This document shows, piece after piece, positions 32,636 to 43,312 of a stretch of DNA of 64,000 nucleotides. Under the pieces are notes generated by a model. That model saw only the letters and a program-made list of their open reading frames with translations, searched no databases and was not told the origin of the DNA. Each line of letters opens with the position of its first letter. Position 1 is the first letter of the stretch. The position numbers and the translations under genes were made by a program. The DNA comes from Blumeriella jaapii (taxonomy: Eukaryota > Ascomycota > Leotiomycetes > Helotiales > Drepanopezizaceae): assembly GCA_009599575.1 (NCBI GenBank), contig VWND01000032.1:186001-250000 (forward strand). Direction: 5' to 3'.

Positions 32636-33624
32636 GGTGGTGGTGGTGGTGGTGGTGGTGGTTGAGGTGCGGTTGCGCGTGTGGGTGCGGTGGGTGAGGG
32701 TAACTCAAAGCGAGGACTCAGGACGAGAACGAGGTATTGTCAATCTGAAGATAAATCAAGAGGATCCAGCAATGCAAATCAACAAAGGCGGGGTGTTTGT
32801 TTGTGTTCGAGTATCTGCCGCAGCTGGTCTAGTAGACGTTGGTAGTGGGAGATGGGGGGTTGGAATGTACACTAAGAGGGTGGGTAGAAATGATGATGAT
32901 GACAATGATGATGATGACGATAATGATACTGATACTGATGATACTGATAATGATGATCCTGATGATGATGAGATGGAGATATCAGACGAGCACCAGGGCC
33001 AACGGCCGACACTTATATACTCGGTGGTCGCATGAGCGATGTGGCGCCCGGCATCACGCGTGAGAGTGACAGCCAACCTCTGGGTCCCGAATAAGGTGGA
33101 AGATAGTCGGATGGAAGTTCTTTGGCCAGCCAGAGTCGCACCACGGCCAATGAGGGAGACGCGGTGGGGAAATTGGAAAACGCCATGACGCGCGCTCGTC
33201 TGAGTGAAGATGGATATAAATACACATCAACAAATCAATCAATAAACATCTCACTTCGCAGCCGTCTGGCCGCAGCGCAGCCGAAGTGTCGCTTCACGCC
33301 AGATTCAGATTCAGATTCAGATACAGATAGATGCAGATAGATACAGAGACAGGTCGGCGCACGCCGCGCACCCTCGACTCGACACCCCCTCCACGCCAGC
33401 ATCCCCTCCCCTCACGGCCGCGTTCCCCCTCGCGCTCCGAGTCAGCCCGGCCGGCGAGGAGTCCGATGATGCGGTCCATGATGCTATCGTGAGAGGAGAG
33501 GCACGACCCCTCACGCTCCACTCACCGCAGAATGCGGGCAGTGGCAGCGAGGGCAGCGAGAGGCCCGCGCGGCGTGCGTGAACTGTGTGTGCGGTGCAGC
33601 ACGTCCTGGGGCCAAGAATGCTTG
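32636..33624. other. Promoter side of MPDH with microsatellites
   Basis: It holds a (GGT)n run directly before the MPDH start on the plus strand (32636-32661), a GAT/GAC-type trinucleotide and tetranucleotide repeat (about 32893-32975), and an AGATTC/AGATAC repeat (about 33301-33346). Purine-rich and GC-rich DNA reaches up to the Copia element. No gene is supported; frames are repeat-driven. Confidence 0.6.
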
Positions 33625-33629
33625 GTGGT

Positions 33630-33830
33630 TGTTGGTATCACATAAGGGGGGGTTGTGTATACACAGGGTTGAGATATTGCAATAACTGGGGTTGTATTGC
33701 GAAAAAGATCTAAGGAGTAAACTAGCTACCGCACGGAGTATGTATAGGTAGGGCTGCACGCTTGCAGCCTACCATCACGTGGTGTGATCATATGATTGTG
33801 CGCATGATCAACCACCACCATATACCCACA
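33630..33830 (-). repeat. 3' LTR of Copia element D
   Basis: It starts TGTTGGTATCACATAAG and ends CATATACCCACA on the plus strand. It includes the palindromic CACGTGGTGTGATCATATGATTGTGCGCATGATCA block, of which the partner LTR has the G variant at one position. TSD GTGGT lies immediately to the left. Confidence 0.93.
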
Positions 33831-33839
33831 CTGGCAACT

Positions 33840-34882
33840 CTTTTATAAAGATCAATCATAGCTAGGTAATTAGCTAGACTTCTTCTAATTGTACATGTAA
33901 TCGTCTCTTTTCTACTCTCTTTCTACCCAACCTTCTATTTTTACGTCAATTTCGTTTTTGTTAATAAAAATAGTAAGAGCCTTATTGGGGTTTGCCTTCG
34001 TCATAGCATCCGCCGGATTGTCCTTTCCGTTAATTCATCTAACTTTTGATAACTTTCTTTTTTCATAGCTTTGGCGGAGAGCTATAATATTAATTATAAG
34101 GGCGTTTCTTTTTTTGTTGTTTCTAATTTGATCAAACATTTATACAAAAAGTATAAATCAGTGCAAACCACTATTGGAATATCGGGGAGATTGAGCTTTT
34201 AAGTAATTATACGTAGAGTTATGGCGATGCAAATAGCGATATTTACTTCAGAAACCATTCCGTATATTTTTGAAGCTAGTACGCTTCGTGTAATTTTCTG
34301 ACACTTGGTTGAGCTTGCTGCAATTAGGTTTCCTTTTATTTTGAATAAATTGTTAAGCTGCATTTTATTGGCTAGGAAGACTTCGTAGCCAATTTGCGAA
34401 TTGCAGTTTTTGTTATTGGCAAATAAGCTATTAACAAATACAAATAGCTTTGCAATAGCAAGGTCGATTTGTATAAATAGAAGTCTTCGATCTTAATTAT
34501 CTATTATTTATCGAATTCGCTTGTTAATTGTATCGATATCTGATTGGATAAGATTTTCCATTTGTATCTGTGCAGCTATTGAAAGGTCGAAAATAGACTC
34601 GGGTTGATATAGACTAGCAATATAGACTTTTCGAGCGCGTTGGGCGAAGTAATTGCTCCCATCGTTCTTGATTAGCTCGAGCTTTTTTGCTTGGTCCTTC
34701 TGCTTAAGAAGAATAGAACTTTCTGCTTTTTGTTTTTGTAAAGCTCCTCCATTAAAAGTCAAAACGTTGTTTTCACTTAATGTGTTCTTGGGTTTCGCAT
34801 TGAAGTCTGCTGTTTGCAGTTCGGCCTCTTCCAAAGTCGAGAAAGCGTCGTCTGCTAGCTGCAACGTATCGTCTGTTTGCAT
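33840..34882 (-). pseudogene. RT C-terminus and RNase H of Copia D
   Basis: The frame 34882-34508 starts at the catalytic block, read as MQTDDTLQLADDAFSTLEE. It continues through KPKNTLSENNVLTFNGG and KKLELIKNDGSNYFAQRARKVYIASLYQPESIFDLSIAAQ to IDTINKRIR, the typical end of RT in fungal Copia elements. In this family the usual YVDD is replaced by QTDD (family knowledge from memory). RNase H should follow at 34500-33840; a QIGYEVFLANK-like segment near 34400 supports it, but it is broken. Confidence 0.82.
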
Positions 34883-34944
34883 TTCTATAATTGCGAAAGC
34901 AGAAGTGGTAGAAATAAGTAAGCAGGGGTCGTATATTGACGTAG

Positions 34945-35739
34945 TTATATATGAAGCTTGTTCTTATGATGTTTGTAATACGTATCCCACCAATGCGTGC
35001 CTGCCTTTGCTATACCGTACAAAAGCTTGTGGATTAGCAGAATCGAGCCTTCTGGGTAGCTAGATCGTAGCTTTTTAGAAAGGTGCGTTAGAATTTGTTT
35101 TTCTAAGAACCGATTAGCGTTTATATAGGTTTGTGTGATATTTCTTAAATGCAATGTAGCGTTGCAGATGTGTTCGAGGGTTGGGGCGAGAGCTATGATT
35201 AATCTTTGGCTGTTTCGCTGAATGGTGGGTGATTAGGTAAGAATATCGTACTTCCTATCGTCGTTGTAGGCCTGAATTACCAGTTTAGATTTCTCGAATG
35301 GTGTAGCTGTATTTTTACTCTTAATTTTATTCATAATTCGTGAATTAAAGATTCGGCCGTGGTGGAGAATGGGGTTGTATTGTACAACCTTAAAAACGCT
35401 TTTCTCGATCAAACCTTTTATTTCCATTTTTCTAGAAGTTTTAAAAGGCTCGCCGGGGGTTTGTGATAACATCTTTTTGGCGTAGCTTGGCTGAGCATTC
35501 AGCGTCTGCCTTCTTCTTGTGTGTAAGGTAGCTTGCAATACAGTCGTCGAGTGAGTTGATTTTAGTAGTCTTTGTAGAAAACAATATGTTGATGTTATTT
35601 TCTCCCAAATTTCTTTTTTCCAGTTCGTAAAACTCGTTAGTTGTGAATAACTGCTGCTGCTGTTGCTTCTTAATCTTTCGGGAAGGAACGCGTATTCTGG
35701 TGCTTTGGCGAATTTGTGTAGTTTCTGGAGGTTGTGCAA
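34945..35739 (-). pseudogene. Reverse transcriptase N-terminal part of Copia D
   Basis: The frame 35739-35233 ends SRKMEIKGLIEKSVFKVV...GRIFNSRIMNKIKSKNT..FEKSKLVIQAYNDDRKYDILT, the opening of the Copia RT domain. The frame 35154-34945 then gives LRNITQTYINANRFLEKQI...LIHKLLYGIAKAGTHWWDTY, the following conserved block. Stops and a frame change between them mark it as defective. Confidence 0.88.
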
Positions 35740-36900
35740 TCAGTTCTGGAACAGGCTGTACAATTGCAGTTGGTGCAACAGGCTGTACAATTGCAGCTGG
35801 TGGTGCAACCTCTTCCTCCTCAACAACTGGTTCATCGTTCAATTCGTGGTAAGGCTTGACTAACGTAATTCTGAAGTCTGAAGTTTTATCGTTGATTTGA
35901 ACTTTGCAGGTATTGCTATCCTTTGAAATAAGCTTGTAAGGGCCTGACCAACCTTCTTTTTTTTTGTATACGCGTACGTCTGATTGCAGGGAGAGATTGA
36001 GTGTTTTCAGAGTATTCGGGCCGTTTTTAGTACGTAGGGCTTTCGAAACTTTGCGTTCGGCCTGAATTCGCCGAATTTTTTGGGGTTGCAAGGCGTAGTG
36101 CATCGCGTCTTTTCGTTACAAAAGCAGAAGGAGCGTCTGTTTCTGATAAACGGGAGTATGCGCCGTATACCAGCAAAATGGGTATAATACCGCTTGGATT
36201 TGCAATGTCGTTTATAATTTTAAACGCTATTTTTAGGATTATATATTTATCGAGGCTTTTATTTTTTAATTGCTTTTTTAGGATATTGTAAATTCGTCTG
36301 AAAGGACCGTAGTAACGTTCCATCTTGCTAATATTGTTATAAGTTTTAATTGGAACGATCTTGATATTATATCCTATGGAACGTGCTTGTTAACGAAACT
36401 CTTGGGAGATTAGATTGGTTTCTGAATTAACTATAATTACGTCGGGTAGATTTAAGTAAGAATCGATCCAATGCAGCCGAAGTATATCCTATACGTGTTT
36501 TGCAATTATATTTTTTAAAAAACTATCAAAGCTGTAAATGGTGGCTGAATCTACGATATAAAAGACTGGGTCGCCGTCAATGTATATGATATTTATAATT
36601 ACCGAATAATTGAATTTATAATCGTTTTTTCAGTGAAATCTTGAATCGGCGAAAGGTTTGCTCGTGTAATTGGCACTGGGAATAGTATTTGATAATTTTT
36701 TTTAGGATAGCAGTTTCGAATTCCTGCTCTGTTTGTTCCAGAGTAGCTGCAAAGCGCTGTACAAAAGGGTGTTCCTATCGTTTATGGATTTGACGTAGTT
36801 CGAGTTCTGTAAGATAGCAAAATAAGGTTTTTTAGGTGTTAAGCAGCATGAATGGGTGTTTTTATTTCCGAACTATTGGTACGCCAGAGCCGTTTTTTTA
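35441..36900 (-). pseudogene. Integrase region of Copia D
   Basis: The frame 36103-35441 carries DVRVYKKKEGWSGPYKLISK..TCKVQI..FRITLVKPYH, the C-terminal domain of fungal Copia integrases, followed by a proline/glutamine-rich linker (VAPTAIVQPVPELIAQPP) leading into RT. The frame 36323-36027 (MERYYGPFRRIYNIL...) is the preceding segment of the integrase core. Further upstream to 36,900 the frame is too broken to place the catalytic DDE residues. Confidence 0.78.
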
Positions 36901-37251
36901 TATAAGCATATTATGCAAATTATCGAAATAAATATGGAAAGCATCCATGTTTTTTAGACAAATCAAGAAAGGAGTATTAGTATCAACGATATAAAACTTG
37001 ATTTTGCCAATAGATGTTGCAATAAGAACTGTTTCTTGGATATTTACAAAAGTTACCCCAAAGCTAATCGTGTCTTTCTTCGAAAAAGGGTCAAAAGCAA
37101 GCTGGGATAGCAGTTTTTTAAGGGCTTTAAACTGAAATATACCATTTGAAGATTTGCCAGCTGCATCCGAATCTGGGAGAAATCCTTGGAATTTGTATGA
37201 AAAGTATTTCGAATCTGAAATATACGTTTTTAGTGGGGGTTTATCGTTTTC

Positions 37252-38313
37252 CTAAATGGAAGGGTTTATAGGGTCAAGCTTTGTAAAAGCGTGGTAGGCA
37301 GATCGCTTTTGTAGAATAGTTAAAACTTCGACTCCTATTATTTTACCAGCTTTTGTATGAAAAGTTTGAATAAAAAAATTATCGTTTTGATACTTATCCC
37401 TATCGTAATAGCCGTTTTCGGCGCTCCATGTGTTGTATTGATCAGAAGGAGAGAAAGGGGCAGGGGCGTCTTTCAAGCCTTCAACGCTTTCGTATTGTGC
37501 AAGGAAGCTTGTGTATTGTTGCATAGTCGAGGGAGCTCCAGTGAAATGGGCTTTATTGGCGCTGTATTCGTCGTATGCTTTTTTACGTTCTTTTGGGGAG
37601 TGTTTTGTTGACCAGCAGTCCACCTTCTTGCATACCCAACACTTCTTAGGTTGGGAACTGTTAGAACTGCCTGAATAGCCTTCTCGGCCTCGGAATCCTC
37701 CTCCTCCTCCTTCTCTAAATAAGCCTCTGCCTTGGTAGCTTCTACCGAAGCGTTCTTCGCGACTTCTACCTCTGTAGGTTCGGTCTGTGTAATAGCTTTC
37801 ATTTTGATTTTCAGAAGTTTGAAAAAGCTGGAGGGTGATAGGGGTCAATTCTCGTAACTGAACTTTCCGTTCAATGGTCCCAATTGCATTGCGTAGCTGG
37901 GATGCGACGCCTTTATACGTATTTGCAGGGTTTATTAAGGCGTGTTTGCATTTTTGTACGCTATTGCAAGCGCTGATAATTTGGTTTCGCAAATAATTAT
38001 CGCTTTCGTACTCCTTAATAAAAGCTTGTTGATATAGCGCTAGTCTTTCGAATATGGTTTCTAAGCATTTTAAGCGCGATTTGCCAGGGTTTTCAGCCTG
38101 TATTTTTTTATATATAGTCGTACGCCATGCTGTCAGATAAAGCTTGCGATTCTCAGTCGTTTCGAAGTGAGCTTTTATAAGACTAATTATTACGCCAAAC
38201 TGGTAGTTTTTACGAACTATAGTATTGCAGTAGTAGGCGTCAGCTGCTTTTTTGAGCATATGCGGGAAAGCTTTTGCGTACAGGCTTTCGGGGAGATTGC
38301 ATGAATCGCACAA
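37252..38313 (-). CDS. Copia Gag-like protein (element D)
   Basis: An open frame of 353 aa. The N-terminal two thirds are helical and resemble the UBN2/gag-polypeptide region of fungal Copia elements (LYLTAWRTTIYKKIQ, YLRNQIISACNSV). An RGRSREERFGRSYQGRGLF..GGGGGFRGR segment is a glycine/arginine RNA-binding stretch. CWVCKKVDCWSTKHSPKERK is a zinc knuckle of the CxxCxxxxCxxxxH-like fungal Copia type. Gag forms the virus-like particle that packages the element's RNA. The frame starts after a break from the preceding segment (38949-38350), so the true protein probably began upstream. The best preserved part of the element. Confidence 0.78.
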   Translation of the reverse strand: MCDSCNLPESLYAKAFPHMLKKAADAYYCNTIVRKNYQFGVIISLIKAHFETTENRKLYLTAWRTTIYKKIQAENPGKSRLKCLETIFERLALYQQAFIKEYESDNYLRNQIISACNSVQKCKHALINPANTYKGVASQLRNAIGTIERKVQLRELTPITLQLFQTSENQNESYYTDRTYRGRSREERFGRSYQGRGLFREGGGGGFRGREGYSGSSNSSQPKKCWVCKKVDCWSTKHSPKERKKAYDEYSANKAHFTGAPSTMQQYTSFLAQYESVEGLKDAPAPFSPSDQYNTWSAENGYYDRDKYQNDNFFIQTFHTKAGKIIGVEVLTILQKRSAYHAFTKLDPINPSI

Positions 38314-38349
38314 ATTGTAGAACTTCTTTAGTTTTACGTGGAATATATT

Positions 38350-38949
38350 TTATATTTTATTTTCGTATTTTATTTTATTCTTGTAATACATCTTGCTAAG
38401 GTTCAGGACTAGCTGTGCAGAATCGTTTTTTTTGTAAGGTCTGATTTCTGTTCCTTCGTCGTCGCTTTTATCGGAAGGGTCAGGATTGTTATTTTTAACC
38501 TTGGGAATTTTCGTTTTGTTTTTAAAATTGTATAACGTTTTGCCTTGTGTGAAGGGTGTATTACGTACGCTATTGTCGCTATCTTTGGTAGGTATTTTGG
38601 TTGTTCGTGACGCATATACGTTGGCTAGGCTGTTTTTTGCCTTTTGAAATTCATTTTTATTACTTTCGATGTAAGCATTTTTATTACTATAGTAATCTTC
38701 GCTCCTAGCAACTGATTTGGGTAAAGAAGGCAAGGGTGGGTTTTTTTTTTTACCTCTGGAGGCCATCTCGTAGCTAAGTTTCTTAACTTTTATTTGTTGT
38801 CGTTTCTTGTTTGCAGAGGTAAAAGGGATAGGTTTATTCTTCTGGAATACTGCTGCTAGGCGATTTGCATAGCTACTATTTCGCTTTTTTGTAGGTGGGG
38901 CCATGTTAATTCCATAAGTGAACAAGTGGTTGTAAAAGCTGCGTCTCAA
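38350..38949 (-). pseudogene. N-terminal leader segment of Copia D polyprotein
   Basis: A 199-aa lysine/asparagine/serine-rich frame (MAPPTKKRNSSYANRLAAVF near residue 16) directly upstream of Gag in the same direction, ending 36 bp before the Gag frame in a different phase. Low complexity; no domain I recognise. It may be the variable N-terminus of Gag separated by a frameshift or stop. Upstream, 38,950-39,578 is the untranslated leader up to the LTR. Confidence 0.5.
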
Positions 38950-39578
38950 AAGGGCGTATGTAATACTGAATAGATCGGCGTTCCAATCAGCAAAGTCTTT
39001 TTAAAAAAGTTTTCATAAGGCCTCTTCTTGAACGTATCTGTATTCTGTTTTATATCGGTTTAGAAAGAGGTAGATCTATTCATTTACAGCAGGAGCGGTT
39101 TGGTAGGTAGCTGATTTTGGTTTGAATTGCTTCAGCCAAAGGTCGGTATCGATTTCGAAATCTAGGTCGAATGGGGGGTTTCGAGTGGGGTAGGAAGACA
39201 TTCTCGACATTTTGGCTGCTTTTGCTTGCAATCAGAGGGTTGCAAGGTTTGCAAGGTCGAATTGGGTTGAATTGGGTCGAGCAACTGGATTGGGTTGTTG
39301 CTGTTTTCGGTGCGCAGGCTGCAGGCTCGGGCTTGGCGCAAATAAGTGGGTCTTTGTTGATTTCGGTTTTGGTTGTTGCGCAGGCTAGGCGCGAGCGTGT
39401 AGGACGCGTATAGTCAAGGGGTCACCTCCTAGTACCTGATCTCAGCTATTCCGAAGAAGTCGTCGATCTTAGCGTAGCTCCAAAGTGCAAGCAGGGGTCG
39501 CCTTTTGCACTGTTTTGCTACCTCTTCTTAGTAAACCTAGCTGCTCTGTGGTTAACAGTGAAGTCAACCACTGATCAG

Positions 39579-39779
39579 TGTTGGTATCACATAAGGGGGG
39601 GTTGTGTATACACAGGGTTGAGATATTGCAATAACTGGGGTTGTATTGCGAAAGAGATCTAAGGAGTAAACTAGCTACCGCACGGAGTATATGTAGGTAG
39701 GGCTGCACGCTTGCAGCCTACCATCACGTGGTGTGATCATGTGATTGTGCGCATGATCAACCACCACCATATACCCACA
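39579..39779 (-). repeat. 5' LTR of Copia element D
   Basis: 201 bp, 197 identical to 33630-33830. TSD GTGGT follows at 39780-39784. On the minus strand the base after the LTR is followed by TGATCAGTGGTTGACTTCAC, the position of the primer-binding site; I cannot name the tRNA. Confidence 0.93.
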
Positions 39780-41682
39780 GTGGTACTGTATCACGCTGAG
39801 CGTTTCGTCATGATGCTCCCGAAGATGCTTCGCATCTGGAGGGCATTTCTTTCGCATGCCATGGTGGGTGGGTGCCCGCCGTGGGCGCGTCGCCGGCCCG
39901 CGACCACGACGTTGGGCTTGTTTTCTTTCGGCCTCGCTTATCGCAGGGGCGCCATCCATATCACCAGATAGAACCTCATGATGGCAAACGGCTCCCTCCA
40001 TCCACGCCGCAGGAAAGACAGGAAAGACAGGAAAGACAGAGCACCACCGCATCGCGCACCAGCACCAGCACCAGGCGTCTCGATGTCTGAAACCGCCGCA
40101 CCTCGTTGGGACTGCCCTCGCCGTCTCATCCGTCCGAGGCGCATTCTTCGGACCTGGCGCCCGAGCAAAGTCCCATCCGTCCGTCGACCTCGGTTTGCGC
40201 TTGATGAAGTACTGTACTGTATATAGTACATACAGTATAGTACATAGCACTGCCAAGCTTCTCACTAAATCCATCCCAGCCCAGCCCATTCCAGCCTAGG
40301 CCGGCCCCAGGCCAGCATCCAAAGCCAACCCCAAACCCCAGACCCCGCTCGGGAGCAAGCACAAGCCGCGCGAACGCACAGTACCCTACAGACAGACCAC
40401 CAGATCCAGATCCACTCACGTCGTGAAATCTATCACACACACACACACACACAGCCGCGTTACACGTCCCCGTGTTCTTCCTCCTATCGCCGCCGGCGTA
40501 CTTACTTACCTACATACATACAGCACAGGACGGGCCAGGCCAGGCCCGATCTCCAACCTCCAAGCTGCGCCATCTACCCCCGCGCGACTAAGCGTCTCGG
40601 GATTTTTGGCTCGCGTGCTGCGCGTGCGTCGCCATTTTCCTGTCCGCCTGTTTCCCCGTCGATGTTCGGGGAGGAAAACACCTGGGAATGCAGGAGGTGA
40701 GCAGGCGTTCCGTGAGCGACAAAGTAGGCAAGTTCGCTGCTGCGGAAGCACCCGACATGTGCACCACATACTGTATGCAGCACATGCGCGACGCTCGCCG
40801 GCAATGCTGCTTGCGGTGTCTGTTGCCCTTGGGCTTGCATTCGAGGTACTACAGTGTAGGTGGGCAGAGGAGCTTCAACTTTGGGTGGTTGTTGTTGATG
40901 GGTGGTGTTGATCTCGCGTGCAGAGAGGCTGCTTGTTCACCCACCACGCAACCTTTCTCCCTCCCGCCTCTCAGGCAGGACGACGGGGCCAAAAGAGGGG
41001 GACGGGATCAGACACGAACGGACGGGTCGCGGAGTTGGCAACGATTTTCTCTTCTACTGTATGTACCTACTGTACTGTGCTGTGTATGGGTATGGCCTGT
41101 CTATCTCTATGCGGTCCGAACTGCATGACTTCTACACCTCCCCAGCGATGCGATAAGATGGGTTTTGTATGTACTGTAAATACCTACCTTAGGTACCTCC
41201 CTAAACTACCTGTGTTTTGTGCCTCACTCATGTTCACACTCACTTATTCATTCTCTCACTTATCTATTCACTCACTCACTTTCACACTCACTCACCCTCA
41301 CACCAACGTCTTACTCACACTCATTCACATTCACTCTCACTCTCACTCACACTCATTCACACTCACTCTCACTCTGACTTACCCTCACACCCACACCTCA
41401 CGATGCCTCAAATACCTAATCAAACGTGCCGAGGCCAACCAACCAACACCACTCCGTCCCACGGCGGCCAAGTCACCAAAGGCCAGTCCAGCGCCCAGCG
41501 CCCAACCCCAAGGCGGATCCGCCGCCCCATTCATTGCACGCCCCTCCGAGTTCCGCCGATGCGACCTCTCCGTACTTCCAAGCAAAGTAGCTCCAGCGAT
41601 CATGGGTCGAGCCTGTGGATACCGACCGCACCATGCCAGTGGCCAAGCTACGACCCAGAGAATGAAGGAAGTGCATCGTAAG

Positions 41683-41960
41683 TATGTACAGTACAGTACA
41701 GTAGGCACTGTACTGTACTGTAGATACTCCGCGGGTATCCGCAATATCTCGTTCTTGGAGGGGAGGGCGTTGAAGGTTGAAGGTTGAAGTGGAGATTGAG
41801 GGCACTGTACGGTAACGTACAGTACTGTACTGTACGTACGTACTGTTTGTATTGTATGTACTGTACATTCAAAGGTACAGTACAGTACACATATGTACTG
41901 TACATTCAAAGGTACAGTACAGTACACACCTACAGTACAGTACAGTACCGTACCGTGTAG
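41683..41960. repeat. Cluster of GTACAGTAC palindromes
   Basis: At least a dozen overlapping copies of GTACAGTAC / GTACTGTAC, including two tandem ~37-bp units with the core ATGTACTGTACATTCAAAGG followed by TACAGTACAGTACACA (about 41858-41930). The stretch is strongly self-complementary and could extrude hairpins. The same motif is scattered in other intergenic regions of the window. Confidence 0.8.
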
Positions 41961-42609
41961 GCACAGAAAGGCCAAGTCTCGTGACGTGACTCTCTCCCAC
42001 TGCCTAGCGCTTGGTGTGGAAGCGAGCATCAACAACAACATGGCGCTGGACCCAGGTATGCGTTGCCCTTATTTGCAGTGGCACTACCCATTCAAGCATC
42101 TGACTGAGTTACCCCAGCCTTTCTCGTCGGGATTTCGGACCCTGGCAAGAAGCAACTTTCCTTAGCAATCCCAGTGAAAATTGGGGGTCGCCGTGGACTA
42201 TACCATATGGCGCCGCGTTCGCGGTCATCGTGATGTCAACTGATTCCCCAAAGTGGATCAGAAGCGGCTCTTCAGAATACAGCACGACAACCACGGCCGC
42301 TATGCCGAATGGTAAATGCACTAGACGCTGAGAGCTGGACAACTTTTTGCCCTCGGCCAGCGATTGGATGGCCTCGAAGCCGACCTTTGTGCCATCACGC
42401 CCATCGTCGGGCACACTAGCTGCAAGCTCTGAGCAGCGTCATGGAGAAACTCGAGAGGAGCGGGCCGGGGAAGCCGTCATGTAGAAATTCCAGTCGCTTA
42501 AATTCGGGTCCCTCGCTGTTCCTTTCGCCCTGCAACGCGTTTTCGTCTCCCGCCAGGTATGTTCTGAAGTCAAGCCTACCACACGTTGTAGCTAACCCAG
42601 CCCAGGACG

Positions 42610-43242
42610 TTGTCTCGAAGCACCGAGGCGCCAGCTCGACACGTCTCCCGAAAGGAAGGGGAAGAAAGGAAGGGGACGAAGAAAGGACGGGCAAGATCCA
42701 CCAGCGAGATGCAATTCCGGGGCCGAAGACGGCCGTATTCGAGCCTGGGTTCGCGCTCACGCCCAACCGCCGCGCCCACGAGAGCTTCACCCGGCGATGC
42801 GGCGCCCCAAGGCCGCGATGCCCTCCCTCGACCGGACGTGAGCCTCGCCCGCGCCGAGAAGCCCACCGAGCGACCCGGATCGGCGCGGGCTTTCCTCATG
42901 CGCGTGGCCCAAGCCGCGTTTTGCAAGAACAAGCGAGCCGGACACCGCCATGGCCGTGCTGGGAGTCAACAACAACAACCACCACCACCACCACCACCAC
43001 CCAGCAGCAGCAGCGTCGCGGCCCACGGCCGGTCTCGAAGCCACGGGATGACCGAGCTGAGGAGGCGCGGGAGGGAGATGGCCCACGTCCAGCAGGGCAT
43101 CTTCATGCTGGGCGGCGAAGGAGATGCGAGCTCGGCAGATCGGGAGGCGTTCTTCAGGCGACAGGACCGACGCGATGAGCGGCCTCGGGTCACTCTGCGC
43201 GAGATCACACGCCTGGATATGGAGTCGGACTCGGTGAGGTAG
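42610..43242 (+). CDS. Possible hypothetical protein, weak evidence
   Basis: An open 210-aa frame. The first 120 residues are arginine/serine-rich and may be chance in GC-rich [20 protein letters not shown] tract follows. The last 65 residues (from MTELRRRGREMAHVQQGIFM to ITRLDMESDSVR) look more like a real protein and could be an exon end. No family recognised; an intron-containing model with only this tail is possible. Confidence 0.25.
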   Translation: MSRSTEAPARHVSRKEGEERKGTKKGRARSTSEMQFRGRRRPYSSLGSRSRPTAAPTRASPGDAAPQGRDALPRPDVSLARAEKPTERPGSARAFLMRVAQAAFCKNKRAGHRHGRAGSQQQQPPPPPPPPSSSSVAAHGRSRSHGMTELRRRGREMAHVQQGIFMLGGEGDASSADREAFFRRQDRRDERPRVTLREITRLDMESDSVR

Positions 43243-43312
43243 TGAGTGACTGTTCGGGCTGCTCCATCTATGGGGCACAAGCCACTTTCGGGGAGCGGTA
43301 ATTGCTCTCCGG

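Larger units (their letters stand above)
33630..39779 (-). mobile_element. Full-length Ty1/Copia retrotransposon (element D)
   Basis: 6150 bp between 201-bp LTRs (33630-33830 and 39579-39779) with TSD GTGGT (33625-33629 and 39780-39784). The LTRs differ at four positions, all A/G transitions on the plus strand (98 percent identity). Minus-strand order is N-terminal region and gag, protease region, integrase, RT, RNase H: integrase before RT is the Copia order. Reading frames are long but broken by stops and frameshifts, mostly explicable by C-to-T/G-to-A change, so it is inactive though much younger than the elements in 1-20,700. It stands alone between gene blocks. Confidence 0.93.
39785..43312. 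other. Intergenic, simple-repeat-rich; no confident gene
   Basis: It contains (AGGAAAGAC)3 at about 40010-40038, a (CA)n run at about 40434-40453, GTAC palindromes at about 40207-40250 and a long (ACTCACACTCATTC)n-type repeat at about 41220-41400. A dense GTACAGTAC/GTACTGTAC cluster lies at 41683-41960 and an (ACC)n/(CAG)n run at about 42967-43015. The frames of 100-290 codons here are created by these repeats and overlap on both strands. A possible coding segment at 42610-43242 is listed separately. Confidence 0.5.

Noticed and set aside
39675..40289. 204-aa minus-strand frame beside the Copia element
   Set aside because: Its 3' part reads through the Copia LTR and TSD, so it cannot be an old gene. 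Composition is cysteine/tryptophan-rich and repeat-driven.
40918..41787. 289-aa plus-strand frame
   Set aside because: Half of it is translated (ACTCACACTC)n simple repeat and the end is GTAC palindromes; no domain.
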